Below, piece by piece: positions 40,387 through 51,399 of a stretch of DNA of 64,000 bases; the stretch's first letter is position 1; every line of letters begins with the position of its first letter. This stretch comes from Corylus avellana (Eukaryota > Streptophyta > Magnoliopsida > Fagales > Betulaceae): assembly GCF_901000735.1 (NCBI RefSeq), contig NC_081544.1, positions 22,435,900 to 22,499,899 of the forward strand, given 5' to 3'. The position numbers and the translations under genes were made by a program. The notes beneath the pieces were generated by a model, which saw nothing but the letters and a program-made list of their open reading frames with translations, did not search any database and was not told where the DNA came from.

Positions 40387-42111
40387 ATGGATTTCTCATC
40401 TCAAAACATAGACTCCCTTATAACACAAACAGCTGCTCTAACATGGGAGGACCCTTCCTCTCAGCTAGAAACTCTCCCCTCTGAACTTGTTAATGATGAA
40501 CTTCTACCTTTGGTAGGACAAGTCATTTCCCAAAAAACTCAAAACAATCAATCTGTTAATGCAGCCCTGACCAAAGCCTGGTTCTTTGCCATTCCTTTCT
40601 CGTTTGCTGTCCTTGGCCCAAACACATATCTGTTCAAATTTTCTGAGAAGGACCACATTTCCAGAATTCGCAATCAAGTCTGGAATGTTAATGGGTTCTT
40701 GTTAGCTTTACAAACTTGGTCCCCCACAGCTACTCTAGGTGAACTCTCCTTAAAAGAAGTTCCTTTCTGGATCCAAGTTCATGGTCTCCCTCTACACAAC
40801 TTGTCTATCAAAAATGCCATTGCTATTGGGAAAGGACTGGGTCACCTTGTGAAAGTTGAAGATGCTAGTGGAGTTGATACCCCTTTTCGCAGCTATCTAA
40901 GGCTTCTTGTTGATGTGGATATAAGTAAGCCTCTAAATCCAGGGTTTCTCTTCACCAGGAATGATGGAACTTCCACCTGGATCAGTCTGAAATACGAAAG
41001 ATTGGATGTCTATTGCACCGAATGTGGAAAGATTGGCCATAAACATTTCTCATGCCTATCCCCTCAAGCTGCCAGAGTTCCTTCCAGGTACCAAATCTCT
41101 CTCAAAGTTAACATTTTTTCTAACCTGCCTTCTTTAAATACGACTCATCATGAAGAAAAACACCATACTTCGTCTTCCCCCCTCAGAATTGATCCCACTC
41201 AGCCATGCATGCCAAGCACTCAACCCCATGCAAACCAGCTAGATATCCGCCTGACACCTCAACAACCCTCTCTCATATCACATACCCCTAGATCTGTTAC
41301 TTCCCTTACACAAGACACTCCCTCTCAAAATATCCCTAGTCTAATCCCTCCTACTGCCACAAGATTGGACAACCCTCTTGAGAAAACATTAAATGCCTTA
41401 TCCTTGTCTCAGAAACCTACTCAACTATTTTCTTCTAAACTTTCTCATCACTCAACTAACAAGTTAGTCTCCAACCACTCTTTGGACTCTAACTTGATGG
41501 ATATCTCCCAATATAGGCCCACCAATATCCTCTCACATGACCCAGCTCAAACTGCCCAACTCAAGCCCATTTCTTCTGAATATTTAAACACAATCCACTC
41601 ACCAGACCCAGCTAAAACTTCTCAACACAAGCCCATTTCTCCTGACAATTTAAACACAACGGCTTCTATCAATATCCCTTCTTCCTCTTCTGTTCCCACC
41701 AAATCCAGCCACACTTCAACCCAATACAAAAGGAAATCTCCCTACAATATTCGTCCCCCCAAAAAACCCACCTTACCATCTCTAGAGAATTCTCATTCTC
41801 CCCCTCACTCTCCCCCATCAAGCCCTCCTTCTTCTCCCACTCATCAGATCAATAAGAAAAGAACTAGACTGTCAGATGTAGCCTTTCCCTCAAAAAAAAG
41901 TCCTGGTGCTTCCACTACTAATGTTGAACATCCTAACCAACCCCATTCTCAATCCCCTGTTTTCACCCCAGGTTCTTCTGAAAAGCTCCCAGCTCGATCT
42001 ATTTTTAGAGCTGCTAGAAAAAGGAAAAACAAACTTGTTTCAGTAGTTGTGGCTGCTGAAGTTGACTCTGTGAAAAAGGGGGGCTTTGTTAAGCCTCCCC
42101 AGCACCAATGA
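40387..42111 (+). CDS. LINE ORF1 protein (Gag-like, zinc knuckle), first copy
   Basis: A 574-residue nucleic-acid-binding protein that coats LINE RNA. Residues about 30-200 resemble the DUF4283 domain of plant L1 ORF1 proteins (WIQVHGLPLHNL). A CCHC zinc knuckle CTECGKIGHKHFSC lies near residue 210. The C-terminal half is Pro/Ser/His-rich and disordered. Its stop overlaps the ORF2 start in ATGA (42108-42111). It differs from the second copy at only a handful of residues. Confidence 0.9.
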   Translation: MDFSSQNIDSLITQTAALTWEDPSSQLETLPSELVNDELLPLVGQVISQKTQNNQSVNAALTKAWFFAIPFSFAVLGPNTYLFKFSEKDHISRIRNQVWNVNGFLLALQTWSPTATLGELSLKEVPFWIQVHGLPLHNLSIKNAIAIGKGLGHLVKVEDASGVDTPFRSYLRLLVDVDISKPLNPGFLFTRNDGTSTWISLKYERLDVYCTECGKIGHKHFSCLSPQAARVPSRYQISLKVNIFSNLPSLNTTHHEEKHHTSSSPLRIDPTQPCMPSTQPHANQLDIRLTPQQPSLISHTPRSVTSLTQDTPSQNIPSLIPPTATRLDNPLEKTLNALSLSQKPTQLFSSKLSHHSTNKLVSNHSLDSNLMDISQYRPTNILSHDPAQTAQLKPISSEYLNTIHSPDPAKTSQHKPISPDNLNTTASINIPSSSSVPTKSSHTSTQYKRKSPYNIRPPKKPTLPSLENSHSPPHSPPSSPPSSPTHQINKKRTRLSDVAFPSKKSPGASTTNVEHPNQPHSQSPVFTPGSSEKLPARSIFRAARKRKNKLVSVVVAAEVDSVKKGGFVKPPQHQ

Positions 42112-43988
42112 AAATTATATCCTGGAACTGCAGGGGCCTCTCTCGGCCTGCTGCAGTTCGAAGTTTGAGGATGTTGATCCGGGATCAATCTCCTGATGTT
42201 CTTTTCCTCTCTGAAACTAAATCTCCTCCTCCCCAAATCTCTGCTACTTTGAACAGGCTTGGTTTTTTTCACATGACTCAAGTTGCTCCCTCTGGTTCTA
42301 GTGGTGGTTTGGTTCTCTCTTGGCGTCCTGGAGTGGACCTTGAATGTTTTGTTTCAAACAAGAACAACATTTCAGCTTGGTGCTTTTCTGATCCTCCTAA
42401 TTCTCCTTGGATTCTCTCTTGTGTGTATGGTCCTCCTGATAGAAAGGACAGATTGGCTTTTTGGGAATCTTTTGCCTCTGTTGGTGATCTTTTTGAAGCC
42501 TCTTGGCTTTGTATAGGAGACTTAAACTCAATTTTGGATCAATCTGAGAAGCTTGGTGGGAGACCTGTGGCAAGCTCTTCCCACTGCCCTTTTAGAAGCT
42601 TCATTGAACGTTTTGGAATGATTGATTTAGGATTTGCTGGAAATCCTTTTACTTGGTGCAATAATAGACAAGGCTTGGATACTATTAAAGAAAGGTTGGA
42701 TAGAGGTTTGGCTTCTCCAAATTGGGTTCATCTTCACCCTGAATACTTCCTACTACATCTCCCTGCTCTAAACTCTGACCATAACCCCATTTCTCTTAAT
42801 ACTAACTACTCTTCCTGCTTCTTGCCTAGGCCTTTTAGGTTTGAGGAATTTTGGACCAAAGACAGTTCTTGTGGTCAAATTATAGAAGCTGCTTGGCAGA
42901 AATTTGTTCCTGGAATCCCTGCCACTTGCCTTCCTAAGAAACTCAAAAACACCAAATCTGCCTTGCTAAAATGGAACTCTCAACATTTTGGTAATATTCA
43001 TAAGAAGATTAAGGCCACTCTTCTTCTCTTAGACACAATCCAACAATCCCCTCCCTCTCCCTCCTCTTTTGATAAGGAAATAAGTTTGAAGTTGGAATTG
43101 GAGAATCTCCTAAGCAAGGAAGAGATCCTATGGCGCTCAAAATCCAGAGAAAGTTGGTTGACTTGTAAGGACCTTAACACCAAGTATTTCCACACTTCCA
43201 CTCTCATCAGAAGAAGATCTAATGCAGTGAACTTTCTCAAGTTGGGTCCAGGAAATTGGGTTTCCTCTAGAGCTGAAATTGGTGGACATTTCACAGCTCA
43301 CTTCTCCAATCTGTTCACTTCTTCAAACTCTCCCATTGAGGCTGAAATGCTGGACTTATTCTCTCCTATTATCACTGAGGAGGAGAATGTTACCTTATGC
43401 TCCATTCCTTCTGAGGAAGAAGTTTTCGAAGCTTTAGCAAGTCTTGGCTCTACCAAAGCCCCTGGACCAGATGGTTTTACTGCTCTATTCTACAAGAAAT
43501 ACTGGTGTCATGTCAAAGTGGATGTTCTGAATTGCATTTGGAATTTCTTTAAGAACAATTTTTTGATGAGGGATCAGAATCATACTTTTCTAGCTTTGGT
43601 TCCTAAACTTAGTGGCTCTCACACTGCTCACCAATTCAGACCTATAAGCCTTTGCAACATTGTCTACAAGATCATTTCTAAAATCCTGGCTAACAGATTG
43701 AAATTCTTTCTTCCCAAGATCATATCTCCTCTTCAGTCAGCTTTTGTTCCTAAGAGGAATATTGAAGACAACACGATTCTGGCCCATGAGCTTCTTCATA
43801 CTTTCAAATCCAAGAGAGGCAAAGGTAGTTACATGTTTCTCAAGATGGACATGGAGAAGGCTTTTGATAGAATGGAAACGGACTTTTCTCTTGTCTATTA
43901 TGAAAAAACTGGGGTTCAGCCCCATTTGGCTCTCCTGGATCAGAGTCTGCATTTCCTCTTCCTCCTTCTCCATTTTGCTGAATGGTAG
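42108..43988 (+). pseudogene. LINE ORF2 (endonuclease-reverse transcriptase), first copy, truncated
   Basis: The N-terminal endonuclease is intact (ISWNCRGL, GDLNSIL, SDHNPI), followed by the start of the reverse transcriptase (APGPDGF, RPISLCN). One extra base near 43880 (compared with the second copy) shifts the frame after KAFDRME, and a stop follows at 43986-43988. The palm FADD motif, zinc domain and RNase H are lost to the frameshift and the gap. Confidence 0.9.
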
Positions 43989-44003
43989 TCCTTTTGGTTT
44001 ATT

Positions 44004-44103
44004 NNNNNNNNNNNNNNNNNNNNNNNNNNNNNNNNNNNNNNNNNNNNNNNNNNNNNNNNNNNNNNNNNNNNNNNNNNNNNNNNNNNNNNNNNNNNNNNNN
44101 NNN
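44004..44103. other. Assembly gap, 100 N
   Basis: Exactly 100 N, the usual placeholder for a gap of unknown length. Frames crossing it are meaningless. Confidence 0.98.
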
Positions 44104-45445
44104 AAACAACTACGTACAAGAACCCATTCAAGAAGAAGAATGTGGAAGATTTTCTTACGTGTATGTTCATCATACACAATCTTGCTGCATTGGTCCGCTA
44201 GAATATCAATAGAGTAAAATAGAAGAAAAAGCAATCCTGCATTCAGAGATTTATTTATTTGTGACCCACCGACCAAACATGATTGCGTCGGTCACGAAAT
44301 AACTATTGAATCCAATATCCATATAACACACACATTTGACCATAGAGTTAACTTGTACAGTAAGCTCATTACCGTTATCCTGCACATATTGGTGTACCAT
44401 GTCATACGATGTAATTAGTCTTGCCCATCTTTTATATGCAAAATGTATTTCATTTTGCATGTAAAAGATGCAAAATATAATTCCACACCCTTGCATGTAG
44501 AAGATGCAATTATCTTGCTTAATCAACATACGCTTTCATAAAATATAGTTCATAGTATATCAAAATGTATTTTATGAGAGTTATAAAGATGAATGTTTGG
44601 TACACATAAAATAGTTGTGCAATGCGGGAAAAATAATAAGTATTCATGTGAGTTTGTACTCACCGAGCCGTATTGTTCCTCCACAAATTCCTTCAAATGT
44701 TCCACACCCTCGTAATCTGTGAGCTAAAACGAATCCTAGACCTAAACATGTTCAAAACAGAGTTCCTAACTAACAATCAAACATTTGATTAATAGAGAAG
44801 CCCGAACATTTGGCCTCAACCTCAAACGTTCGGTCATACGGGTCAAACGTTTGATTCTGGGGCAGAGAAGAGATGAGATCTCTTTCCTCCTCTCAGTCAG
44901 AGAGACCAATGGCAGCTAGGTTAGGAAAGGCATAAAGAAGGAAAATAGAGAAAAAGGCTTATATGTGTTAAGCGTAAATTTCCTGCATGTGAGAAAGTAA
45001 ATTTTTTATATTTTTCCCTAAAAAAAAGGTTCAATGCCGCAAGATATTCAATTAGTTTTAGGTCCATCTGCAAATGATAAAAATTAGAACGACTAGTGAA
45101 AGAGATGAGCTTAGTTTTGTGGATTACAAGAGCATTAACCGCGTCTATACAATTTGCATTCTAGTCAATAGAGAGGAGTTTTACCTGCAGCTCTACAAAC
45201 ATGAGATCAAATTCATTTACAATACACAGCATTTTTATGCCTGGACATATATCATCTAGAATGAAAATCATAAAGCTTTTTTTTTTTTTTTTTTAATGTA
45301 AAAAAAAAAAAAGGTTCTGTATGGCTTGATGGGGGAAGATCATCCTTCATTCTTCTATTTTTCACACTGCATTCACAAGAAACGCAACCAAAATCATTCA
45401 AACCACAAGAACCAAATAGTTAACACACTACCCAAAGGAAGATAC
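44104..45445. other. Unclassified sequence between the gap and the second LINE
   Basis: No gene recognised. It has no match in the paralogous flank after gene A. It contains a 45 bp hairpin (44426-44470, CATCTTTTATATGCAAAATG with its complement) and 'aacgtttgatt' motifs. It may come from another locus joined here by the assembler. Confidence 0.5.
44426..44470. repeat. Short perfect-stem hairpin
   Basis: Arms of about 20 bases with one mismatch around a 5-base loop; AT-rich. Function unknown. Confidence 0.6.
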
Positions 45446-45538
45446 ACTCGCTCTCTCCCTGAGCTCCTCTAGAACCTGAGTTCTTTCCTCTCTACTTCTT
45501 TCCTTTTCCTTCTCTAATCTCTTCTCCTTTCCTTTGTT

Positions 45539-47263
45539 ATGGATTTCTCATCTCAAAACATAGACTCCCTTATAGCACAAACAGCTGCTCTAACATGGGA
45601 GGACCCTTCCTCTCAGCTAGAAACTCTCCCCTCTGAACTTGTTAATGATGAACTTCTACCTTTGGTAGGACAAGTCATTTCCCAAAAAACTCAAAACAAT
45701 CAATCTGTTAATGCAGCCCTGACCAAAGCCTGGTTCTTTGCCATTCCTTTCTCGTTTGCTGTCCTTGGCCCAAACACATATCTGTTCAAATTTTCTAAGA
45801 AGGACCACATTTCCAGAATTCTCAATCAAGTCTGGAATGTTAATGGGTTCTTGTTAGCTTTACAAACTTGGTCCCCCACAGCTACTCTAGGTGAACTCTC
45901 CTTAAAAGAAGTTCCTTTCTGGATCCAAGTTCATGGTCTCCCTCTACACAACTTGTCTATCAAAAATGCCATTGCTATTGGGAAAGGACTGGGTCACCTT
46001 GTGAAAGTTGAAGATGCTAGTGGAGTTGATACCCCTTTTCGCAGCTATCTAAGGCTTCTTGTTGATGTGGATATAAGTAAGCCTCTAAATCCAGGGTTTC
46101 TCTTCACCAGGAATGATGGAACTTCCACCTGGATCAGTCTGAAATACGAAAGATTGGATGTCTATTGCACCGAATGTGGAAAGATTGGCCATAAACATTT
46201 CTCATGCCTATCCCCTCAAGCTGCCAGAGTTCCTTCCAGGTACCAAATCTCTCTCAAAGTTAACATTTTTTCTAACCTGCCTTCTTTAAATACGACTCAT
46301 CATGAAGAAAAACACCATACTTCGTCTTCCCCCCTCAGAATTGATCCCACTCAGCCATGCATGCCAAGCACTCAACCCCATGCAAACCAGCTAGATATCC
46401 GCCTGACACCTCAACAACCCTCTCTCATATCCCATACCCCTAGATCTGTTACTTCCCTTACACAAGACACTCCCTCTCAAAATATCCCTAGTCTAATCCC
46501 TCCTACTGCCACAAGATTGGACAACCCTCTTGAGAAAACATTAAATGCCTTATCCTTGTCTCAGAAACCTACTCAACTATTTTCTTCTAAACTTTCTCAT
46601 CACTCAACTAACAAGTTAGTCTCCAACCACTCTTTGGACTCTAACTTGATGGATATCTCCCAATATAGGCCCACCAATATCCTCTCACATGACCCAGCTC
46701 AAACTGCCCAACTCAAGCCCATTTCTTCTGAATATTTAAACACAATCCACTCACCAGACCCAGCTAAAACTTCTCAACACAAGCCCATTTCTCCTGACAA
46801 TTTAAACACAACGGCTTCTATCAATATCCCTTCTTCCTCTTCTGTTCCCACCAAATCCAGCCACACTTCAACCCAATACAAAAGGAAATCTCCCTACAAT
46901 ATTCGTCCCCCCAAAAAACCCACCTTACCATCTCTAGAGAATTCTCATTCTCCCCCTCACTCTCCCCCATCAAGCCCTCCTTCTTCTCCCACTCATCAGA
47001 TCAATAAGAAAAGAACTAGACTGTCAGATGTAGCCTTTCCCTCAAAAAAAAGTCCTGGTGCTTCCACTACTAATGTTGAACATCCTAACCAACCCCATTC
47101 TCAATCCCCTGTTTTCACCCCAGGTTCTTCTGAAAAGCTCCCAGCTCGATCTATTTTTAGAGCTGCTAGAAAAAGGAAAAACAAACTTGTTTCAGTAGTT
47201 GTGGCTGCTGAAGTTGACTCTGTGAAAAAGGGGGGCTTTGTTAAGCCTCCCCAGCACCAATGA
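45539..47263 (+). CDS. LINE ORF1 protein (Gag-like, zinc knuckle), second copy
   Basis: 574 residues, nearly identical to the first copy (early differences: I-A-QTAAL versus I-T-QTAAL, FSKKDH versus FSEKDH). DUF4283-like N-terminal half, CCHC knuckle CTECGKIGHKHFSC near residue 210, Pro/Ser-rich tail with Lys/Arg clusters that could bind RNA. The ATGA overlap with ORF2 suggests that ORF2 is translated by termination-reinitiation. Confidence 0.92.
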   Translation: MDFSSQNIDSLIAQTAALTWEDPSSQLETLPSELVNDELLPLVGQVISQKTQNNQSVNAALTKAWFFAIPFSFAVLGPNTYLFKFSKKDHISRILNQVWNVNGFLLALQTWSPTATLGELSLKEVPFWIQVHGLPLHNLSIKNAIAIGKGLGHLVKVEDASGVDTPFRSYLRLLVDVDISKPLNPGFLFTRNDGTSTWISLKYERLDVYCTECGKIGHKHFSCLSPQAARVPSRYQISLKVNIFSNLPSLNTTHHEEKHHTSSSPLRIDPTQPCMPSTQPHANQLDIRLTPQQPSLISHTPRSVTSLTQDTPSQNIPSLIPPTATRLDNPLEKTLNALSLSQKPTQLFSSKLSHHSTNKLVSNHSLDSNLMDISQYRPTNILSHDPAQTAQLKPISSEYLNTIHSPDPAKTSQHKPISPDNLNTTASINIPSSSSVPTKSSHTSTQYKRKSPYNIRPPKKPTLPSLENSHSPPHSPPSSPPSSPTHQINKKRTRLSDVAFPSKKSPGASTTNVEHPNQPHSQSPVFTPGSSEKLPARSIFRAARKRKNKLVSVVVAAEVDSVKKGGFVKPPQHQ

Positions 47264-50200
47264 AAATTATATCCTGGAACTGCAGGGGCCTCTCTCGGCC
47301 TGCTGCAGTTCGAAGTTTGAGGATGTTGATCCGGGATCAATCTCCTGATGTTCTTTTCCTCTCTGAAACTAAATCTCCTCCTCCCCAAATCTCTGCTACT
47401 TTGAACAGGCTTGGTTTTTTTCACATGACTCAAGTTGCTCCCTCTGGTTCTAGTGGTGGTTTGGTTCTCTCTTGGCGTCCTGGAGTGGACCTTGAATGTT
47501 TTGTTTCAAACAAGAACAACATTTCAGCTTGGTGCTTTTCTGATCCTCCTAATTCTCCTTGGATTCTCTCTTGTGTGTATGGTCCTCTTGATAGAAGGGA
47601 CAGATTGGCTTTTTGGGACTCTTTTGCCTCTGTTGGTAATCTTTTTGAAGCCTCTTGGCTTTGTATAGGAGACTTAAACTCAATTTTGGATCAATCTGAG
47701 AAGCTTGGTGGGAGACCTGTGGCAAGCTCTTCCCACTGCCCTTTTAGAAGCTTCATTGAACGTTTTGGAATGATTGATTTAGGATTTGCTGGAAATCCTT
47801 TTACTTGGTGCAATAATAGACAAGGCTTGGATACTATTAAAGAAAGGTTGGATAGAGGTTTGGCTTCTCCAAATTGGGTTCATCTTCACCCTGAATACTT
47901 CCTACTACATCTCCCTGCTCTAAACTCTGACCATAACCCCATTTCTCTTAATACCAACTACTCTTCCTGCTTCTTGCCTAGGCCTTTTAGGTTTGAGGAA
48001 TTTTGGACCAAAGACAGTTCTTGTGGTCAAATTATAGAAGCTGCTTGGCAGAAAATTGTTCCTGGAATCCTTGCCACTTGCCTTCCTAAGAAACTCAAAA
48101 ACACCAAATCTGCCTTGCTAAAATGGAACTCTCAACATTTTGGTAATATTCATAAGAAGATTAAGGCCACTCTTCTTCTCTTAGACACAGTCCAACAATC
48201 CCCTCCCTCTCCCTCCTCTTTTGATAAGGAAATAAGTTTGAAGTTGGATTTGGAGAATCTCCTAAGCAAGGAAGAGATCCTATGGCGCTCAAAATCCAGA
48301 GAAAGTTGGTTGACTTGTAAGGACCTTAACACCAAGTATTTCCACACTTCCACTCTCATCAGAAGAAGATCTAATGCAGTGAACTTTCTCAAGTTGGGTC
48401 CAGGAAATTGGGTTTCCTCTAGAGCTGAAATTGGTGGACATTTCACAGCTCACTTCTCCAATCTGTTCACTTCTTCAAACTCTCCCATTGAGGCTGAAAT
48501 GCTGGACTTATTCTCTCCTATTATCACTGAGGAGGAGAATGTTACCTTATGCTCCATTCCTTCTGAGGAAGAGGTTTTCGAAGCTTTAGCAAGTCTTGGC
48601 TCTACCAAAGCCCCTGGACCAGATGGTTTTACTGCTCTATTCTACAAGAAATACTGGTGTCATGTCAAAGTGGATGTTCTGAATTGCATTTGGAATTTCT
48701 TTAAGAACAATTTTTTGATGAGGGATCAGAATCATACTTTTCTAGCTTTGGTTCCTAAACTTAGTGGCTCTCACACTGCTCACCAATTCAGACCTATAAG
48801 CCTTTGCAACATTGTCTACAAGATCATTTCTAAAATCCTGGCTAACAGATTGAAAATCTTTCTTCCTAGAATAATATCTCCTCTTCAATCAGCTTTTGTT
48901 CCAAAGAGGAATATTCAAGACAACACGATCCTGTCCCATGAGCTTCTTCATTCTTTCAAATCCAAGAGAGGCAAAGGGGGTTACATGTTCCTCAAGATGG
49001 ACATGGAGAAGGCTTTTGATAGAATGGAATGGACTTTTCTCTTGTCTATAATGGAAAAACTGGGGTTCAGCCCCATTTGGATCTCCTGGGTCAGAATCTG
49101 CATCTCCTCTTCCTCCTTCTCTATTTTGCTGAATGGTAGTCCTTTTGGTTTATTCTCCCCTGAGAGAGGGTTGAGACAAGGAGACCCCCTCTCTCCTTTT
49201 CTTTTTATTCTGGGTTCTGAAGTCTTCTCTAGACTTATGTTCAAAGAGGAAAAGAATGGTTTTCTTAAAGGCCTTCGGATAGCAAGGAACTGCACTGCTA
49301 TTCATCATCTTTTATTTGCTGATGACTTACTCATTTTTGGGAAAGCTACTGTGTCTGAAGCTACTTGCATCAAATCTTGTCTGGATAAGTATTGTAGATG
49401 GTCTGGTCAGTCCATCAATGCTGCAAAATCCTCCACTCGTTTCAGTAAAAACACCAATCCCTGCACTTCAGAAGCTATCTCCAATATTATTCCTTACCCC
49501 TCCAACCCTTCTAGCTCTCTTTATCTTGGTTTACCAATTCTGATGGGGAACTCAAAGAAAAGAGCCTTTCAAGGTTTTATTGACAAGGTTCTTGGAAGAG
49601 TTGAAGGTTGGAGAGCCAAAACTTTATCTCAAGCTGGCAGATTAGTTCTCATTAAGTCAGTTGCTGCTGCACTTCCCTCTTATGCCATGAGCACTTTCTT
49701 GCTTCCTAAAAGCTTTTGCTCTGATCTTGATAAGATTTTCAAAAAATTTTGGTGGGGTTTCCCAGCAAAAAAGTCTAAAAACCTGACTTTGAAGGCTTGG
49801 GACTCTATTTGCCTTCCAAAGGTTTTAGGTGGTTTAGGCATCAGGAAAATGAGAGAAGTTAACTTGGCTCTTATCTCCAAGTTAGGCTGGAAACTTCACT
49901 CTAATGCAGATTCTTTATTGGTTTCTCACTTGCGAGGTAAGTATCTTCACTCTAGCTCTTTTCTCTCCCCCTCATCCATTTCTTCCTCATCATGGTTATG
50001 GAAAGGCATCCTGAAAACTCGTTCTTTTATCTCCAAAGGTGCTTGTAACAGAATCCATAGCTCCTCCTCTCTCCCTATTTGGAGCTCCTCTTGGATTCCA
50101 ACCATTCCATCTTTCATTCCTTCCCCCTCTCCTCTTTTGCTTAGGCCCCTTCCCAATCTTCTAGTTTCTGATCTTTTCTGTCATGATCCCTCTTCCACTG

Positions 50201-51399
50201 CTTATTCTTGGAACTATCCTCTTCTCCACTCTCTTTTTGATTCTGTTAGTATTAAGGAAATTGTTAAAATCAACTTTTCCTCTCCCTCTTCTGATAAGCT
50301 TCTCTGGACCCCCTCTGCTAATGGCTGTTTTTCAACTAAATCTGCATATAATCTCATCAGTAGCCAGAGATTTTCTACTGAAAACTCCCCTCTTTCTCCA
50401 GCTCAATGGAAGCTTCTCTGGAATCTCAATCTTAATGATAGATTGAAACTTTTCCTTTGGAAAATTGCTTGGGATATTGTCCCCTCCAAGATTAGGTTAA
50501 ACTCTGTTTTCCCCATTCCCCCTACTACCTTAGTTTGCCCCTTATGCAATGTAGAAGAGGACTCCCTCTCTCACCTCTTCTTCAGTTGCTTTTTTGCTAG
50601 AATATCTTGGAGATCCTCTCATTGGCCTCTAGACTCGTTGAAATGGTCCTCTCTCAGCCTCTCTGAATGGATCAAAGGTATTTTAACTCCTCATACATCT
50701 TTTGGCATTCCTCTTGCAGACTCACATTTGTTCCAGATTTATGCTGCTGTTTTTTGTGATCTGCTTTGGATTTCCAGAAACCAAGCTGTTCATAATGGTG
50801 TTTTCCCTGAAGCCTCCAAGCTGGCTGCAAACATCAACCGTGTCTCCTTGGAACATTTAGCAGCCTGGACTTCAAAGTCACATCCAATCAAAGAGCTATG
50901 GTCTCCTCCTCCTACAGATTACTTCAAGATAAATTTTGATACAGCCATCAGAGATAACTTCTCTACTCAAGCAGCTGTTTGCAGAGACTCCAAAGGCCAG
51001 ATCATCAAAATCCTCTCCCAAGTTAGGCCCACTTGTAGTCCTTCGTATGGAGAAGCTCAAGCAGCCCTCTTGGCTGGTTCCCTGGCAGCTTCCATGCACC
51101 TTGATAAGTTCATTCTAGAAGGGGACTCCTCTATTGTTATTTTATCTTTACAGAATCCATCTAATGTATTGGATTGGCATCTTGAACATGTAATCTCTGA
51201 AACCTTATCTATTTTTTCAGCCTCCTGTATTTGGAAGGCCAGAAAAGTTAACAGAAGTGCGAACTTCTGCGTCCATCATGTGGCATATAGGGCCGCGGCA
51301 AGAGTTTTCTCGGGCTGCATTCCCTCCTTATTCTCTCCTCCCCTCTCTATTACCTTATGTAGTGGAAAAGATCCACCCCCTTCTTGTCCCTCTTTGTGA
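47260..51399 (+). CDS. LINE ORF2 polyprotein: endonuclease, reverse transcriptase, RNase H
   Basis: 1379 residues that nick target DNA and copy LINE RNA by target-primed reverse transcription. Domains in order: AP-like endonuclease (residues 1-235; ISWNCRGL, LSETKS, GDLNSIL, SDHNPI), reverse transcriptase (about 430-770; KAPGPDGF near 449, palm motif FADD near 684), zinc-binding RVT domain (about 1010-1115; CPLCNVEEDSLSHLFFSC) and a plant-type RNase H (about 1220-1350; FDTA, GEAQAALL, EGDS). All visible catalytic residues are present and no frame break exists, so the copy may be competent. The RNase H end has NFCVHHVA where NxxAHxxA is usual. Confidence 0.93.
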   Translation: MKIISWNCRGLSRPAAVRSLRMLIRDQSPDVLFLSETKSPPPQISATLNRLGFFHMTQVAPSGSSGGLVLSWRPGVDLECFVSNKNNISAWCFSDPPNSPWILSCVYGPLDRRDRLAFWDSFASVGNLFEASWLCIGDLNSILDQSEKLGGRPVASSSHCPFRSFIERFGMIDLGFAGNPFTWCNNRQGLDTIKERLDRGLASPNWVHLHPEYFLLHLPALNSDHNPISLNTNYSSCFLPRPFRFEEFWTKDSSCGQIIEAAWQKIVPGILATCLPKKLKNTKSALLKWNSQHFGNIHKKIKATLLLLDTVQQSPPSPSSFDKEISLKLDLENLLSKEEILWRSKSRESWLTCKDLNTKYFHTSTLIRRRSNAVNFLKLGPGNWVSSRAEIGGHFTAHFSNLFTSSNSPIEAEMLDLFSPIITEEENVTLCSIPSEEEVFEALASLGSTKAPGPDGFTALFYKKYWCHVKVDVLNCIWNFFKNNFLMRDQNHTFLALVPKLSGSHTAHQFRPISLCNIVYKIISKILANRLKIFLPRIISPLQSAFVPKRNIQDNTILSHELLHSFKSKRGKGGYMFLKMDMEKAFDRMEWTFLLSIMEKLGFSPIWISWVRICISSSSFSILLNGSPFGLFSPERGLRQGDPLSPFLFILGSEVFSRLMFKEEKNGFLKGLRIARNCTAIHHLLFADDLLIFGKATVSEATCIKSCLDKYCRWSGQSINAAKSSTRFSKNTNPCTSEAISNIIPYPSNPSSSLYLGLPILMGNSKKRAFQGFIDKVLGRVEGWRAKTLSQAGRLVLIKSVAAALPSYAMSTFLLPKSFCSDLDKIFKKFWWGFPAKKSKNLTLKAWDSICLPKVLGGLGIRKMREVNLALISKLGWKLHSNADSLLVSHLRGKYLHSSSFLSPSSISSSSWLWKGILKTRSFISKGACNRIHSSSSLPIWSSSWIPTIPSFIPSPSPLLLRPLPNLLVSDLFCHDPSSTAYSWNYPLLHSLFDSVSIKEIVKINFSSPSSDKLLWTPSANGCFSTKSAYNLISSQRFSTENSPLSPAQWKLLWNLNLNDRLKLFLWKIAWDIVPSKIRLNSVFPIPPTTLVCPLCNVEEDSLSHLFFSCFFARISWRSSHWPLDSLKWSSLSLSEWIKGILTPHTSFGIPLADSHLFQIYAAVFCDLLWISRNQAVHNGVFPEASKLAANINRVSLEHLAAWTSKSHPIKELWSPPPTDYFKINFDTAIRDNFSTQAAVCRDSKGQIIKILSQVRPTCSPSYGEAQAALLAGSLAASMHLDKFILEGDSSIVILSLQNPSNVLDWHLEHVISETLSIFSASCIWKARKVNRSANFCVHHVAYRAAARVFSGCIPSLFSPPLSITLCSGKDPPPSCPSL

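Larger units (their letters stand above)
40294..44003 (+). mobile_element. L1-type LINE, first copy, cut by the assembly gap
   Basis: It shares its 5' untranslated start (ACTCGCTCTCTCCCTGAGCT) and over 3.3 kb of almost identical sequence with the second LINE at 45446. It runs into the run of N inside the reverse transcriptase domain. The final 300 bp before the gap are much more diverged from the second copy than the rest. A 35 bp stretch separates the left target duplication from the common 5' start. Confidence 0.9.

Noticed and set aside
41949..42281. 110-residue minus-strand frame repeated at 47101-47433
   Set aside because: It is duplicated only because the LINE is duplicated, and lies antisense to ORF1/ORF2 coding sequence.
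43737..44276. Reading frames that run through the block of N
   Set aside because: They contain runs of X over the assembly gap and are artefacts.
40387..47263. Zinc-knuckle proteins at 40387 and 45539 as cellular genes
   Set aside because: They overlap LINE ORF2 by ATGA and carry the plant L1 ORF1 layout, so they belong to retrotransposons.
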